This document shows positions 1-12,100 of a stretch of 64,000 nt of DNA, piece by piece. Origin of the DNA: Uranotaenia lowii (lineage: Eukaryota; Arthropoda; Insecta; Diptera; Culicidae); assembly GCF_029784155.1 (NCBI RefSeq), contig NC_073692.1:70940012-71004011 (forward strand), in the 5' to 3' direction. The notes below the pieces were generated by a model. That model did not search any database, was not told where the DNA came from, and saw only the letters and a program-made list of their open reading frames with translations. Position numbers and translations under genes: made by a program. The stretch's first letter is position 1. Every line of letters starts with the position of its first letter.

Positions 1-1890
1 AAAATACATGACATCAAGCGAACGTGTCTTCAGAATTTTATGCATCTGAAAAATTCAAAAATGTCATTTTATGTCACATGTCATTCTTGCAAAAGCTGCT
101 GCTGCTTGACCAGTATAAATCTATTATAATGTGATTTTGTAGCATTCATAGAAAATTCTTGACAAATAATCAAGAAACAGTACATTTCTACTGGCAAAAT
201 CAGTTTCAGGATAGTTTTAAAGTTGCAAAACAATAAATCATAAAAATAAATCAACGGTAATAAGCTCTTAATCGAAAATGAAAAAAACAATATTTCTGTT
301 ACTGAAATATCGTTCAAAATTTGTGTATTTTTGGTAAATATTGGCTGCACGCATCACACTTGAAATTTGAAATGTATTCAAAGACTTAAAGTTTACTTTT
401 ATTTAAATACTTACAGTTTAATTATGAAAAAAACTGCAAGTATTAAGCCTGTGATTAGGTTTTCAAATAGCTTTTCAGAATTGAAGTTTTCATTCATTCT
501 CAATGATGATTCGAGCTTGAAAAGCGGTCAAACTTTAATTCTCAATTCTTTGTTTTAGAATTTTGTATTTGAATTTCAAGTATCTATACACTTTTTTAAC
601 CCGTTATTTATCGAGTAGGCTTTCCATAATTTTGTAAACGTACCCAGGCCGCCATCGGGTTTCTAAATTTTAAACTCAAAACTTGGAATCCAAAATCTTG
701 GTATTTTCTATAAAAATGCAAGAAAAGCTGAAAAATAAACGCACGAAAAATAATTTTAACCAAGGCACATCACCAACGTTCAATCTTATCTCACAATTTT
801 TGAAAAATTGCAAGCGAATTAACTTCGCTAAAACAGGTTGAAAATTAGGAATTTCGTAAAAATTGCGAATAATTCTGAAGGTTGTAAATATTTTTCAAAA
901 TTGTTGATTAATTCTAATAAGATTTTGGAAATTTAAACTGAAAAATTTTCATAGAGGGCAAAAAAGTGAGTGCGAGTGCTTGTTTAATAACAAAACAGAG
1001 GCTATCTAAGCGCTACTTTTTTGTAGATAATATAATTAAACTTTGATTTTCCTGTTAGCTACAGCTCAACTTTTGTGTTCGATTGATTCAAAAATATACA
1101 CGCGTTTTGGAAATAAAGATTTTTTTTCTTATTTGATTTTAGTTTTTATTGTTTGAAAACAACAGTAATTCTTTGCATTACGGTTAATGATAAATTAAAT
1201 CTTGATCTCTATGTTGATGTTTTAAAAACATTAAAACAAAAAATTGTAAAATTAGGTTTAAAAAAATTTAGTTCTTTCCGCTTATTCCAACAGCTGATGC
1301 AATTTTAAAATTCTAAATACAATGGTATTTTTTGCAGAATATTCGGTGAGGCCGTCGATACTTTTAGGCACCATTTAAAGGTTAGTTAAAAATGTTCATG
1401 TTAAAGGCAATTACTTAAATACTTTGATATAATTTATTTGAAAAGCTGATAAAATTTCAATGCATTTGGATGTGCTATTTTATGATTTCCGTTGAAAAAA
1501 TAACAGAGTTATGAAGCTTTGAAATATAGTTTTCGCAGCAAATATTCCGCGTGACAAATGTAAACAATAACAGAGAGTCGTAAGTGAAAGAGAACGTCGA
1601 TTCGCTATTGTTCTAGAATCGACGAAAAGTGAGTTCTTAGTGTTCACTGGAATTGTTGCCAGTCGAACAGATTGTATATCATTAGGGAGGTATTGCCAAC
1701 ATAACGGATGGATAATCCATGCATTTATCAATTACTATTGTAACCTGACCTTTTACATGACTTAACGAGAATAAATGAGATTATATCACAGTTTTCGATA
1801 CCAATATTACTGTGTTTTGTTTGATACCACACCAGGTTATGGGCCCAGCGATTAATTGGCTTTCACTGTTTGTCATTTTATCAACTACTG
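1..1890. other. AT-rich intergenic stretch, no gene seen
   Basis: The short open frames here (up to 89 codons) are AT-rich, lack recognisable motifs and are of the size expected by chance. I see no tandem repeat, long inverted repeat or RNA gene. It looks like unconstrained intergenic DNA. Confidence 0.6.
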
Positions 1891-1894
1891 ATTT

Positions 1895-3360
1895 TTGTTA
1901 AATTGCGATCTTCAACCCGAAGTTCGAAGGGTGCATCGCAGGAAGCGGAGCTGGTGGTCAACCAACGCTCGGAGGCCAGCAGCTACCTCAGGGGTCGAGG
2001 CTGGTTTGACGCTACCTCACACGGTACCTGGGTTCTCGAAAGAACTGCTGCTCGATGGTCCAGCGGAGATCTTAGGAGATAAGCCTTGAGAGACGTCTGG
2101 CCAGGCTGAAGCTCTCCTACATCCTGGTCCGGATTTCGACGAAGGAGATGGACTCGCTGCCATTGGAGAGCATTGAGGAAGCCGCCAGAGCTGTAAGGTT
2201 CCAGAGGCAGATGGAATAGGAGGTCGCTGCGATGGACGAGCATGTGATGGCCATCAACAAGGATGTCGTGAACAAAATTGTTGGGACCAATTTCTTAAAA
2301 GACGCCATGGCACCATGGACATCCTCTGCTACTCCTACCTTGTAAAGGCTACGAGTGCAATCGTCGCAATACGTGGGCTACTGAATAATCTCCCTATAAA
2401 GAGGTTCGACTCACTGTCGTTACTTTTTTATGAGTACGACCTCATCATACGGGAGATAAAGCGGATGGTAGCAAGCCTTAGCAGAGGTTGCCATTCCTGG
2501 CGAGTCAGCTGGTGAAGGTCGCAAGCAGCTGGGAGTTTCGATTGCAGGCATGGCATTGGAGCACAACTTCGAAGGTGGCACCTTTGCAGGCTGGCGGAAT
2601 TCTGAAGTTGGCTCCTCCGCAGGTTGGCGGAACCTGGAAGAAGGTCATCGTTCAGGAGAAGGTTGCCACCAAGGCCATTACGAATGGCGAAAGGCGTGTT
2701 CGCTTTGTGGTGGATTCCGGAGCGACTCATCACATGGTCTGCGCTGTGACGAGATATTGGTGGAGGACATCGCGAAGCTGGCCACACCGATCACCGATCG
2801 TCCACAGCCAAGACTGGTGCGCTAAACGTATGCTTGATCAATCTGTTTAACAATTTAAAACTAGTTGTAGGAAAAAAAAATCGACAAATTTCAGTAATTA
2901 ACAAGAAAAATACTGGTACTATTCTTGTTTCGCCCACTGTATGATGTGCAAATTGATTGCTCTCAAGTAAATTAATGCTATTTCAGGAAAAATTCTTTTT
3001 CTATGTGAAATATGCTGCACTAACACTGTTGGTGTAAAAATATTTTACAGACAATCACCAAATTTTCGAGATTCCGGAACGTAAGTGGAGATAGGTTGGG
3101 CAATCGCTGCGAAGAGATAGAGAACGAGATTTGCAGAGGGGCTTGAATGGAATCTGGAAGGACATCGAAGAAGAGACAGACCCAGAAGTTCGTGGCGGCG
3201 AAGCCAAGCCGCGGAAATCTGAACTGTCGACGAGAACCTTGACTAGGACCAAGTGTAGACGCTGGCTCCGGATCGTCAACAGTGGAGGTCTTTTATCACG
3301 GCCCTATCCGCGGGAGAATCGATGCAGGGTCATTAAGTATCAAATTTTTTTTGAATAAAT
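1895..3360 (+). pseudogene. Decayed Ty1/copia-like retrotransposon relic (gag/protease portion)
   Basis: This block is visibly richer in G and C than its surroundings. Conceptual translation between about 2090 and 2480 reads in broken pieces like a copia gag (segments such as RLARLKLSYILVRI and GLLNNLPIKRFDSL). At about 2700-2745 it encodes FVVDSGATHHMV, the active-site signature of the copia-type aspartic protease (D-S-G-A-T-H-H-M). Frames change repeatedly, stops interrupt the gag part, and no integrase, reverse transcriptase or RNase H follows, so the copy is dead and internally deleted. The 3060-3340 part (residues such as EEETDPEVRGGEAKPRKSE) is charged and may be the spacer between integrase and reverse transcriptase; that part is a guess. 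No flanking long terminal repeats were found. Confidence 0.6.
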
Positions 3361-3411
3361 ATTTTTATAATTTACCAATCTGGGCTAAACTGCATCAAAA
3401 TGCAAATGCAA

Positions 3412-3545
3412 ATTTTCAAACGTTTTCATTGATTTTTTTTATTTAAAACAAAGTTTGTTACAACTTACACCTTTTTTTAGTAGGATGAAAATTGCATGTT
3501 TTTGTAAATTTTCAATAACTGGTGAAACCAATAATTTTTCTGACT
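3412..3545 (+). repeat. Dispersed repeat, copy A (inverted partner at 32548-32680)
   Basis: This segment runs from the AAACGTTTTCATT motif to CTGGTGAAACCAATAATT. It reappears in reverse complement at about 32548-32680, with the blocks in the same order (TTGTTACAACTTACACC, AGTAGG, TGTAAATTTTCAATAACTGG). The two copies differ by several substitutions and small indels. That marks a dispersed mobile-element fragment of unknown class; I see no clear terminal repeats. Confidence 0.55.
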
Positions 3546-3966
3546 ACGTTAATTTTATGTCCCATCAACCTTAAATCTTTTGATGTACAATCGGTATGAT
3601 AATCTGAGGACAATAAGTTTTTAGAAGCTAAAGAAGTTGAAAAGCGTTGCATGATGGCGCCCAGTTGACGGTACCTAATACATCTTAAATCCAACATTGG
3701 TTTACATGACGAACAAAATTTCAAGCTTTCAAAAATCAACTTTGAATCATAACACCAAATGCAATAGGGAAATGCAACCCGATGAGTATAACACTGTTGA
3801 AAGTTTATCAAAATGAATTGATGAAAAATCAAATATTGGCTAAAATATTATAACCTACTAACAAAGAGTAAATAGTGCAAAATGCGATTGATTTTAAAAA
3901 ATAACCTGAGCCTTTAAAATCTAAAAAAAACATACTTTCAATTTTCAAATCGACTACACATTTTCA

Positions 3967-4200
3967 ATGGTGTCCAGCAAACGACCCTCGAAACAAGCAT
4001 GGGACGATTATGATGGTGAGATGATAATGAAAGCGGACAACAAGGGCACAGTTTTGGGAATGGGCCGAGATGTAAAGAAAGATTGAGACATCCTAGAAGG
4101 TTTGCAGCTCTTGGGCTGGATTGAAACGAACTGTGCAAATGCAGATTGCACACATCGACGTCAACCGACCCGATGGAAAGAGTTAAACAACGTTCAGTAG
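3967..4200 (+). pseudogene. Unassigned decayed coding fragment
   Basis: From an ATG at 3967 a frame reads about 39 codons (beginning MVSSKRPSKQAWDDYDGE) to a TGA. The same frame then stays open for about 40 more codons (including LLGWIETNCANADC) before the next stop. Codon content is far less AT-biased than the flanks. This suggests one old reading frame with a nonsense change, perhaps a retrotransposon or processed-gene fragment. I do not recognise the family, and the minus-strand frame over the same bases looks like a shadow of it. Confidence 0.25.
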
Positions 4201-4666
4201 AGGAATTTGAAGAAAGGAATACGGACATGGCTAAGTTCAGATAGTTTTTGCTATCCAAAACTTTTTATTCAGCATACCTTTGAAAAAGTAGGGTTTTTCA
4301 TCGAATGATTGAGGTAAGATTTAAAAGAATTGTTCCTACTGTAAAGGGTTTACGAATCCTCATGGTTCTTTTTCCAGGCAATTTAAAATAAAATTATAAA
4401 AACTATATTTAGGTCAAATTTTGAAAGAAAAAAAAACCAAATCTGGACTTCCGGATGGAAATTTTATTGGAATACTCTGGAAATCTGGAACTCTTAGTTA
4501 AAAGTTGGGAGGAATTGTTCAATTATCATGTATAAACTTAAAAAAAAAGTAAGTTTCAAATTTTAAATCATGTTCAAGGATCTTATGCTATCTTATGCGG
4601 ATAAACACGAGAATTTTTTTTTAATTCGCTAGCGCGAATAAGCTACTATTAAAGTATAATTCAAAT

Positions 4667-6458
4667 CATGGCCGTAGGAACGGGGGGGGTTTTGGGGGTT
4701 AAACCCCCCCCATGAAGGTCCAAAAATACCAAGTGAAATTTTTTGCTAAACATAAAATTTGAAATTTCTAATCAAATTTTGATGAACAACTAAAATCATT
4801 CAATAGTAGCAATAGTGCAACAATCTCGATTCCAAAACCTCAAAGTCTCATTCCAAGACCACAATTTCACAACAGTATTTCAAAAAAATCCCAATGAAGT
4901 TAGACTAAGCTTACCAGATTCTCCGGATTTGGACCAGATTTTCTCACTCTATTTGCAGAATCAAACGAAAATTTCAGTTGAGTTATTAGAATTATGTATT
5001 TTGCGTCAAAATAGTGTTTTTTAAACCAATTTTGTCAATATGAACATAAACGATTTTTTGGCAACCTTAAATCGGATTCTGAATCGGATGATATGTTTCG
5101 ATTAAATAAAAACAATTTGCCACGTGTTTTTTTTGGCCGCATTTTGGGGAAATTTTAAAACAATATGCCCTCATTTCACAAAGTCTTAGGACAAATTTGC
5201 CCGGATGTGCCCAAACCAGATACTTCCGGAAAAATATCTAATAAGTATCCAGTTTATTGTTCTTGATTTCCAAGTTGGATCATCATTATTCAGAATCATA
5301 TATTCAGAATCAAATAAAATATTTCTGGTTAGGGTTCTGATACAAATATCGCTTTTTGGTTTCAAATTTAAAAAATTTCTTTTCTGGAATTTAGATCAAG
5401 GTTCTAAATTTGAGTTCAAAATGCAGAATTAAGACTTGGAACTAATATCCAAGCTTTGTATTCGGGTTTAGGTCAAATTTAAGTTTTATATTCAATTTTA
5501 AAATATCAATTATTAAATTAAATTAAGGATTCAAGGAGATCGCAGTTCCATAACTTTGATTCTTGATTCAAAATAAAAAATTTGAATTCAATCAAAGTCA
5601 GTTTAGAAACACAAACCTGGTGAAAATCACTTATAAAAAAAAAAGATCTGGATTCATTTCAAAGAATTTGTTTTTTGAATAATCTAGATTAAAATTTTGA
5701 AAACATTAATCACATGATTAAAATTATGGAATATAAAATAATGAATGATAATCTTTTAACTTGTTTTACTTCAAGTAAAACTTAAGCTGGAATTTTCATT
5801 TAACATTTTCTTACATATATTGCAGATTCTTCAAAATCAAACGTTCTATCTAAAATCTTAAACTTTATTCGGTTTACAAGAGTAGAGAATAAAACTTATT
5901 TGAACAGTAAACCTTATTTTTTACTTTTATTTCTGAATATTTGATACATTTTCCCCCATGCTTAAAATAGTTATGCTTCTGGTCCAAAAGAATAGCTTCG
6001 TAATGTCAGTGAGTAAAACAGATTTTTTTTCTATATAAAGCGTTCGAAATCCTTTTTTTATGTTTCGATTATAGTCGTTTCCACGTCATTGTTCAATTCT
6101 CGACTTTTCTCAACGATGCAGTTGGCACACCAATAATTGACAAACTATCTGGAACAACTGTGTTCGATGTTTACTCTTGGGCTCAAACTCACGGACATCA
6201 CCACTGAAGACAACTGATTTACCAACTGAACTATATCACAAATCCCCACATTTTTTAAAGCATCTTAAAAAAAATTGCCATCTCCTAGGACTTATTTATA
6301 AAATAAGTAACTTTGAATGCAAAACAACTTTTACTTGATTACTTTGTACTTAGAACATATACATTTTTTCACTTGTGTACATTGTTCAAGTAAAAATGTT
6401 ATGGGAAAAAAATTGTCATCAAAACCCCCCCCATGAGCCGGTTCTTCCTACGGCCCTG
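4667..6458. mobile_element. hAT-superfamily non-autonomous DNA transposon, 1792 bp
   Basis: The element is bounded by an 8-bp target-site duplication ATTCAAAT (4659-4666 and 6459-6466). Its termini match: CATGGCCGTAGGAA at the left and, in reverse complement, CAGGGCCGTAGGAA at the right. A G-rich run follows inside each end (GGGGGGG near 4681-4688, CCCCCCC near 6425-6432). An 8-bp duplication with CA(G)-start ends is diagnostic of hAT elements. The interior is AT-rich with no transposase reading frame, so mobility would need a transposase from elsewhere. It carries a SINE copy at about 6060-6242. Confidence 0.85.
6060..6242 (-). mobile_element. tRNA-derived SINE copy (partner at 37848-38010)
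   Basis: Read on the minus strand, this begins GTGATATAGTTCAGTTGG, an RNA polymerase III A-box-like start, and has a degenerate B-box region around AAACATCGAACAC about 60 bases on. The following body (CAACTGCATCGTTGAGAAAAG in the minus sense, ending near TCGATTATAG) matches the plus-strand copy at 37848-38010 in order. Two divergent copies with a tRNA-like head and shared body define a SINE family. The copy lies inside the hAT element at 4667-6458 and so arrived after it or was carried by it. Confidence 0.65.
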
Positions 6459-6467
6459 ATTCAAATA

Positions 6468-7070
6468 CAGACCCCGTTCGTTTTTGGTCACATTCGATTT
6501 TGGCAACATTCGATTTTGGCAACATCCGATTTTGGCACATGAGCCAAAATCGAACGGTTTTTAGAATCAATATTACCTTTAAGTTTTCGTTATAATAGGA
6601 CCAATTTGTTTTAGGCAAACACCATAAATACGTTTTTATTTTCTGAAATGGTGATGAAATGCAACAATAAAAACAAAAGTTTTTTAAAAAAATTAGAAAG
6701 TACTCAAAAAGGACTAAAAGATGAAAAATTCAAAAAGTTAAAAAACTAATTCAAACTAAAGACTGAAAATGACAAAAAACAACATAAAAAATGATGAAGA
6801 ACGACAAAAACAGCAAATATGACAAATTAAAACAAACATTATAAACAAAACAAGAAAAGTGGAAAATGCTTTAAAAACATGATGAAAAAAAATTAAAAAA
6901 TGATTACAAATGGTCGAAAATTAACCAAAAATAAAGTGTTTGATTATAATAACAGTTATTTATTAAAAATAACTGAAAAAAAGTTAAGAAAAAAACCGTT
7001 CGATTTTGGCAACATTCGATTTTGGCAACACAAAATGTACGGGCGTGTTGCCAAAATCGAACGGGGTCTG
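6468..7070. mobile_element. TA-duplicating, pogo/Tc1-like MITE, 603 bp
   Basis: TA (6466-6467 and 7071-7072) flanks inverted ends reading CAGACCCCGTTCG at the left and CGAACGGGGTCTG at the right. The motif CGATTTTGGCAACA is iterated inside both ends (about 6497-6540 and 7008-7030, inverted at 7048-7060), as expected of subterminal transposase-binding repeats. The CAG...CTG start with a TA target resembles pogo-type elements. The centre (ORF of 63 codons at 6900-7091) is AT-rich and not transposase-like. The left TA overlaps the last base of the neighbouring hAT target duplication. Confidence 0.8.
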
Positions 7071-7640
7071 TATTATAAATTTAATTATTAAACTTTATTC
7101 CTACGAAATTGAATCCAACACTTTAGGTAACTCAAAGAAACTAAATTTGAAGAATTTTGTTTAGTGATATTCGAAATAAAGCAGGTATTTTAAAATTCAG
7201 TGTTTGTCGGCTTAGATTTCTTCCCGGTCCTTAATGTATCAAGTGCATAATTGTTACTAAGGCTCCAATTTTAATACATTCATACTCACGGTAAGGGCAT
7301 CATATAAATGGTTAAACCTGAAATTAAAAATAAAGAAAATTCTATCAATCATACAATGAATTCGCTTCAGATTGTGGTCATCATACCTACTTAATTGCTG
7401 ATTAGCAATCTCCTTCAAGTCTTAAAGCCAGTTCTTCCAACAATTTTAGCTGCCTTTGATCCATAGTTACTGAACTCTTGTTATTTCGATTCGAAATCGA
7501 TCGAATTTTTAAGTATGCCCCTTACGAAACTTTTCCTTCAGATATTCTTCGCTCATACACATCCGAATTAATGGCTTCTCAGTGAACACATTTTTCATCC
7601 TTGTATCGTAATTCCCCCATTGACATCACTTTTTATCGCA
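7071..7640. other. AT-rich intergenic stretch, no gene seen
   Basis: No open frame of note, no repeat structure and no RNA gene were recognised between the pogo-like element and the GC-richer block that begins near 7640. Confidence 0.5.
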
Positions 7641-8310
7641 CCAGATCAGCGGCCTAAGAGGATCACTTGCAATTCCGGCAAATTCAACCCTATGGAGAGG
7701 CCCGACACCGATTTTCCCCGTTTTCCGTAGCCGTGGAAATTCATCATTCACTACCGAGAAGCAAAAAACCAATCGTAATCGCCAACGTCAGTGAGGGTCG
7801 TCGTCGTCGCACACGAACGTACGAAAATCCACGGAAAACTCCCAAACGATCCTCGTCGTCGCGTCGGCACCAGGACTCCCGTAGGCGGAATCCGGCGACA
7901 CTTCCGTTTGCTGATATGCTGCTGCTAGAGATGACACCCGCGACGCATCGGCCGAAAAAAACGCGCTAATCGAAACTATCCGTTTCTTACCGATTAAATT
8001 TTGTGCACCCCTTCGTCGTCGTAGTCGTTCCATAAAAAAATAAATTCAAGTCCGAGTAGGCTAGGCACTGACATATATAACGCGCACATAGCACTCTCTT
8101 CCATACATCAAGAGGAAAAATATTGCAAGCGCACCAATATCGAGAGCAGCAGCTCGAAAAGCTTTGCGATAATTCACGTTACTATTTGAATGAAAAAAGG
8201 CAACCGAACAACGAAACGATACGATATTTGAGACCGATTTTACTCTCATCTGGCCATCGGGCTACTACGGCTTTTCTATCGACGAAAACGAATAACGTCG
8301 CATGAAATCG
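7640..8310. other. GC-richer block with small open frames, unassigned
   Basis: Base composition rises sharply. A 100-codon plus-strand frame (7667-7969) is rich in Arg, Ser and Pro (for example GRRRRTRTYENPRKTPKRSS), and opposing frames of similar length exist on the minus strand, so none is convincingly coding. A TATATAA motif lies at about 8072-8079, followed by unremarkable sequence. The block could be a non-coding exon, a conserved regulatory region downstream of Oli, or an old insertion. I cannot choose between these. Confidence 0.3.
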
Positions 8311-9194
8311 CAGGTAATCATTCCCTTGAAACGCCTGAAACACACGCACACACCGATGGCGTCCATCTCTGGAAAGGTTTTTTTTTCATATTTCTTACCC
8401 TCGTTGTTCAAATGGTCGAAACCATTCATATTAATCAAATTTAAATTTACAATTTAACTGAAAGTCGAAGAAAAATTAACATTTCATTACAAATAATCGA
8501 TCAAACTAATGAAAGGTATTAAATAATTCAAAGTTGATATGCGACATTTTCAACGTGGAGTCGAGATTTTCAAATCAGCTTCACTAATCCAATCAAACCA
8601 AATGGTAGATGCACCAATTTTAACTTTTGCTGTTTGAACAATTTTTGAAACCTTAAAATTTACTACGAAATTGAATGTTGAAGTAATTTTATTGTACAAA
8701 TACAGAACAATCATTAAAATATTTAATGCTTAAACCGTACCCAGAAGATGACCCATTTACCTTATCATTTCTTAACTCAGTGAGAGTTCTTTAGCAGTGT
8801 TTGTGCAAATCTACTCAATTCCATTCAATTTTCTCGGTTGCTTTACCTCTTTCATTCAACTTTACAACAGTACACGTTTGTTCTACGAGGGCATACAAAT
8901 GTGTGAGTAATGAGAGCATGTTCTTCTTTCTGTGAGCGCGAGAAAAGAGAGAAACAAAAACAACAAAAAAGGCCTTTCGCATTTAAAATTGACGTTTGGT
9001 GAATAACATCGCCCATACTCTTTATAGCATTTATGGCATGCTAAGCATAACGCCAATAAGGCCGATGACATAGTGCACGCGATGCGATGCGAACCGGCGA
9101 ATGCGAATTAATGCGCGAACCACATTTTATGGAAATATATGTATTAGAATAACCAAAAATGCTTAAACCTGACATACTGAATGCGGCGAATCAG
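8310..9194. other. Intergenic stretch, no gene seen
   Basis: AT-rich up to about 8870, then slightly more mixed, with a run of GCGATGCGATGCGAA-type short repeats at about 9080-9110. No coding, RNA or transposon signature was recognised. It abuts the 9-bp array. Confidence 0.5.
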
Positions 9195-12100
9195 ATGACA
9201 AAAATGACAAAAATGACAAAAATGAAAAAAATGAAAAAAATGACAAAAATGACAAAAATGGCAAAAATGACAAAAATGACAAAAATGACAAAAATGACAA
9301 AAATGACAAAAATGACAAAAATGACAAAAATGACAAAAATGACAAAAATGACAAAAATGACAAAAATGACAAAAATGACAAAAATGACAAAAATGACAAA
9401 AATGACAAAAATGACAAAAATGACAAAAATGACAAAAATGACAAAAATGACAAAAATGACAAAAATGACAAAAATGACAAAAATGACAAAAATGACAAAA
9501 ATGACAAAAATGACAAAAATGACAAAAATGACAAAAATGACAAAAATGACAAAAATGACAAAAATGACAAAAATGACAAAAATGACAAAAATGACAAAAA
9601 TGACAAAAATGACAAAAATGACAAAAATGACAAAAATGACAAAAATGACAAAAATGACAAAAATGACGAAAATGACAAAAATGACAAAAATGACCGAAAA
9701 AGACAAAAATGACAAAAATGACAAAAATGACAAAAAATGACAAAAATGACAAAAATGACAAAAATGACAAAAATGACAAAAATGACAAAAATGACAAAAA
9801 TGACAAAAATGACAAAAATGAAAAAAATGACAAAATCGACAAAAATGACAAAAATGACAAAAATGACAAAAATGACAAAAATGACAAAAATGACAAAAAT
9901 GACAAAAATGACAAAAATGACAAAAATGACAAAAATGACAAAAATGACAAAAATGACAAAAATGACAAAAATGACAAAAATGACAAAAATGACAAAAATG
10001 ACAAAAATGACAAAAATGACAAAAATGACAAAAATGACAAAAATGACAAAAATGACAAAAATGACAAAAATGACAAAAATGACAAAAATGACAAAAATGA
10101 CAAAAATGACAAAAATGACAAAAATGACAAAAATGACAAAAATGAAAAAAATGAAAAAAATGACAAAAATGACAAAAATGACAAAAATGACAAAAATGAC
10201 AAAAATGACAAAAATGACAAAAATGACAAAAATGACAAAAATGACAAAAATGACAAAAATGACAAAAATGACAATAATGACAAAAATGACAAAAATGACA
10301 ATAATGACAAAAATGACAAAAATGACAAAAATGACAAAAATGACAAAAATGACAAAAATGACAAAAATGACAAAAATGACAAAAATGACAAAAATGACAA
10401 AAATGACAAAAATGACAAAAATGACAAAAATGACAAAAATGACAAAAATGACAAAAATGACAAAAATGACAAAAATGACAAAAATGACAAAAATGACAAA
10501 AATGACAAAAATGACAAAAATGACAAAAATGACAAAAATGACAAAAATGACAAAAATGACAAAAATGACAAAAATGACAAAAATGACAAAAATGACAAAA
10601 ATGACAAAAATGACAAAAATGACAAAAATGACAAAAATGACAAAAATGACAAAAATGACAAAAATGACAAAAATGACAAAAATGACAAAAATGACAAAAA
10701 TGACAAAAATGACAAAAATGACCGAAAAAGACAAAAATGACAAAAATGACAAAAATGACAAAAAATGACAAAAATGACAAAAATGACAAAAATGACAAAA
10801 ATGACAAAAATGACAAAAATGACAAAAATGACAAAAATGACAAAAATGACAAAAATGACAAAAATGACAAAAATGACAAAAATGAAAAAAATGACAAAAT
10901 CGACAAAAATGACAAAAATGACAAAAATGACAAAAATGACAAAAATGACAAAAATGACAAAAATGACAAAAATGACAAAAATGACAAAAATGACAAAAAT
11001 GACAAAAATGACAAAAATGACAAAAATGACAAAAATGACAAAAATGACAAAAATGACAAAAATGACAAAAATGACAAAAATGACAAAAATGACAAAAATG
11101 ACAAAAATGACAAAAATGACAAAAATGACAAAAATGACAAAAATGACAAAAATGACAAAAATGACAAAAATGACAAAAATGACAAAAATGACAAAAATGA
11201 CAAAAATGACAAAAATGACAAAAATGACAAAAATGACAAAAATGACAAAAATGACAAAAATGACAATAATGAAAAAAATGACAAAAATGACAAAAATGAC
11301 AAAAATGACAAAAATGACAAAAATGACAAAAATGACAAAAATGACAAAAATGACAAAAATGACAAAAATGACAAAAATGACAAAAATGACAAAAATGACA
11401 AAAATGACAAAAATGACAAAAATGACAAAAATGACAAAAATGACAAAAATGACAAAAATGACAAAAATGACAAAAATGACAAAAATGACAAAAATGACAA
11501 AAATGACAAAAATGACAAAAATGACAAAAATGACAAAAATGACAAAAATGACAAAAATGACAAAAATGACAAAAATGACAAAAATGACAAAAATGACAAA
11601 AATGACAAAAATGAAAAAAATGAAAAAAATGACAAAAATGACAAAAATGACAAAAATGACAAAAATGACAAAAATGACAAAAATGACAAAAAATGACAAA
11701 AATGACAAAAATGACAAAAATGACAAAAATGACAAAAATGACAAAAATGACAAAAATGACAAAAATGACAAAAATGACAAAAATGACAAAAATGACAAAA
11801 ATGACAAAAATGACAAAAATGACAAAAATGACAAAAATGACAAAAATGACAAAAATGACAAAAATGACAAAAATGACAAAAATGACCGAAAAAGACAAAA
11901 ATGACAAAAATGACAAAAATGACAAAAATGACAAAAAATGACAAAAATGACAAAAATGACAAAAATAACAAAAATGACAAAAATGACAAAAATGACAAAA
12001 ATGAAAAAAATGACAAAATCGACAAAAATGACAAAAATGACAAAAATGACAAAAATGACAAAAATGACAAAAATGACAAAAATGACAAAAAATGACAAAA

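Noticed and set aside
3938..4258. 106-codon minus frame
   Set aside because: It overlaps a better plus-strand frame and looks like its antisense shadow (Ser/Leu/Cys-rich).
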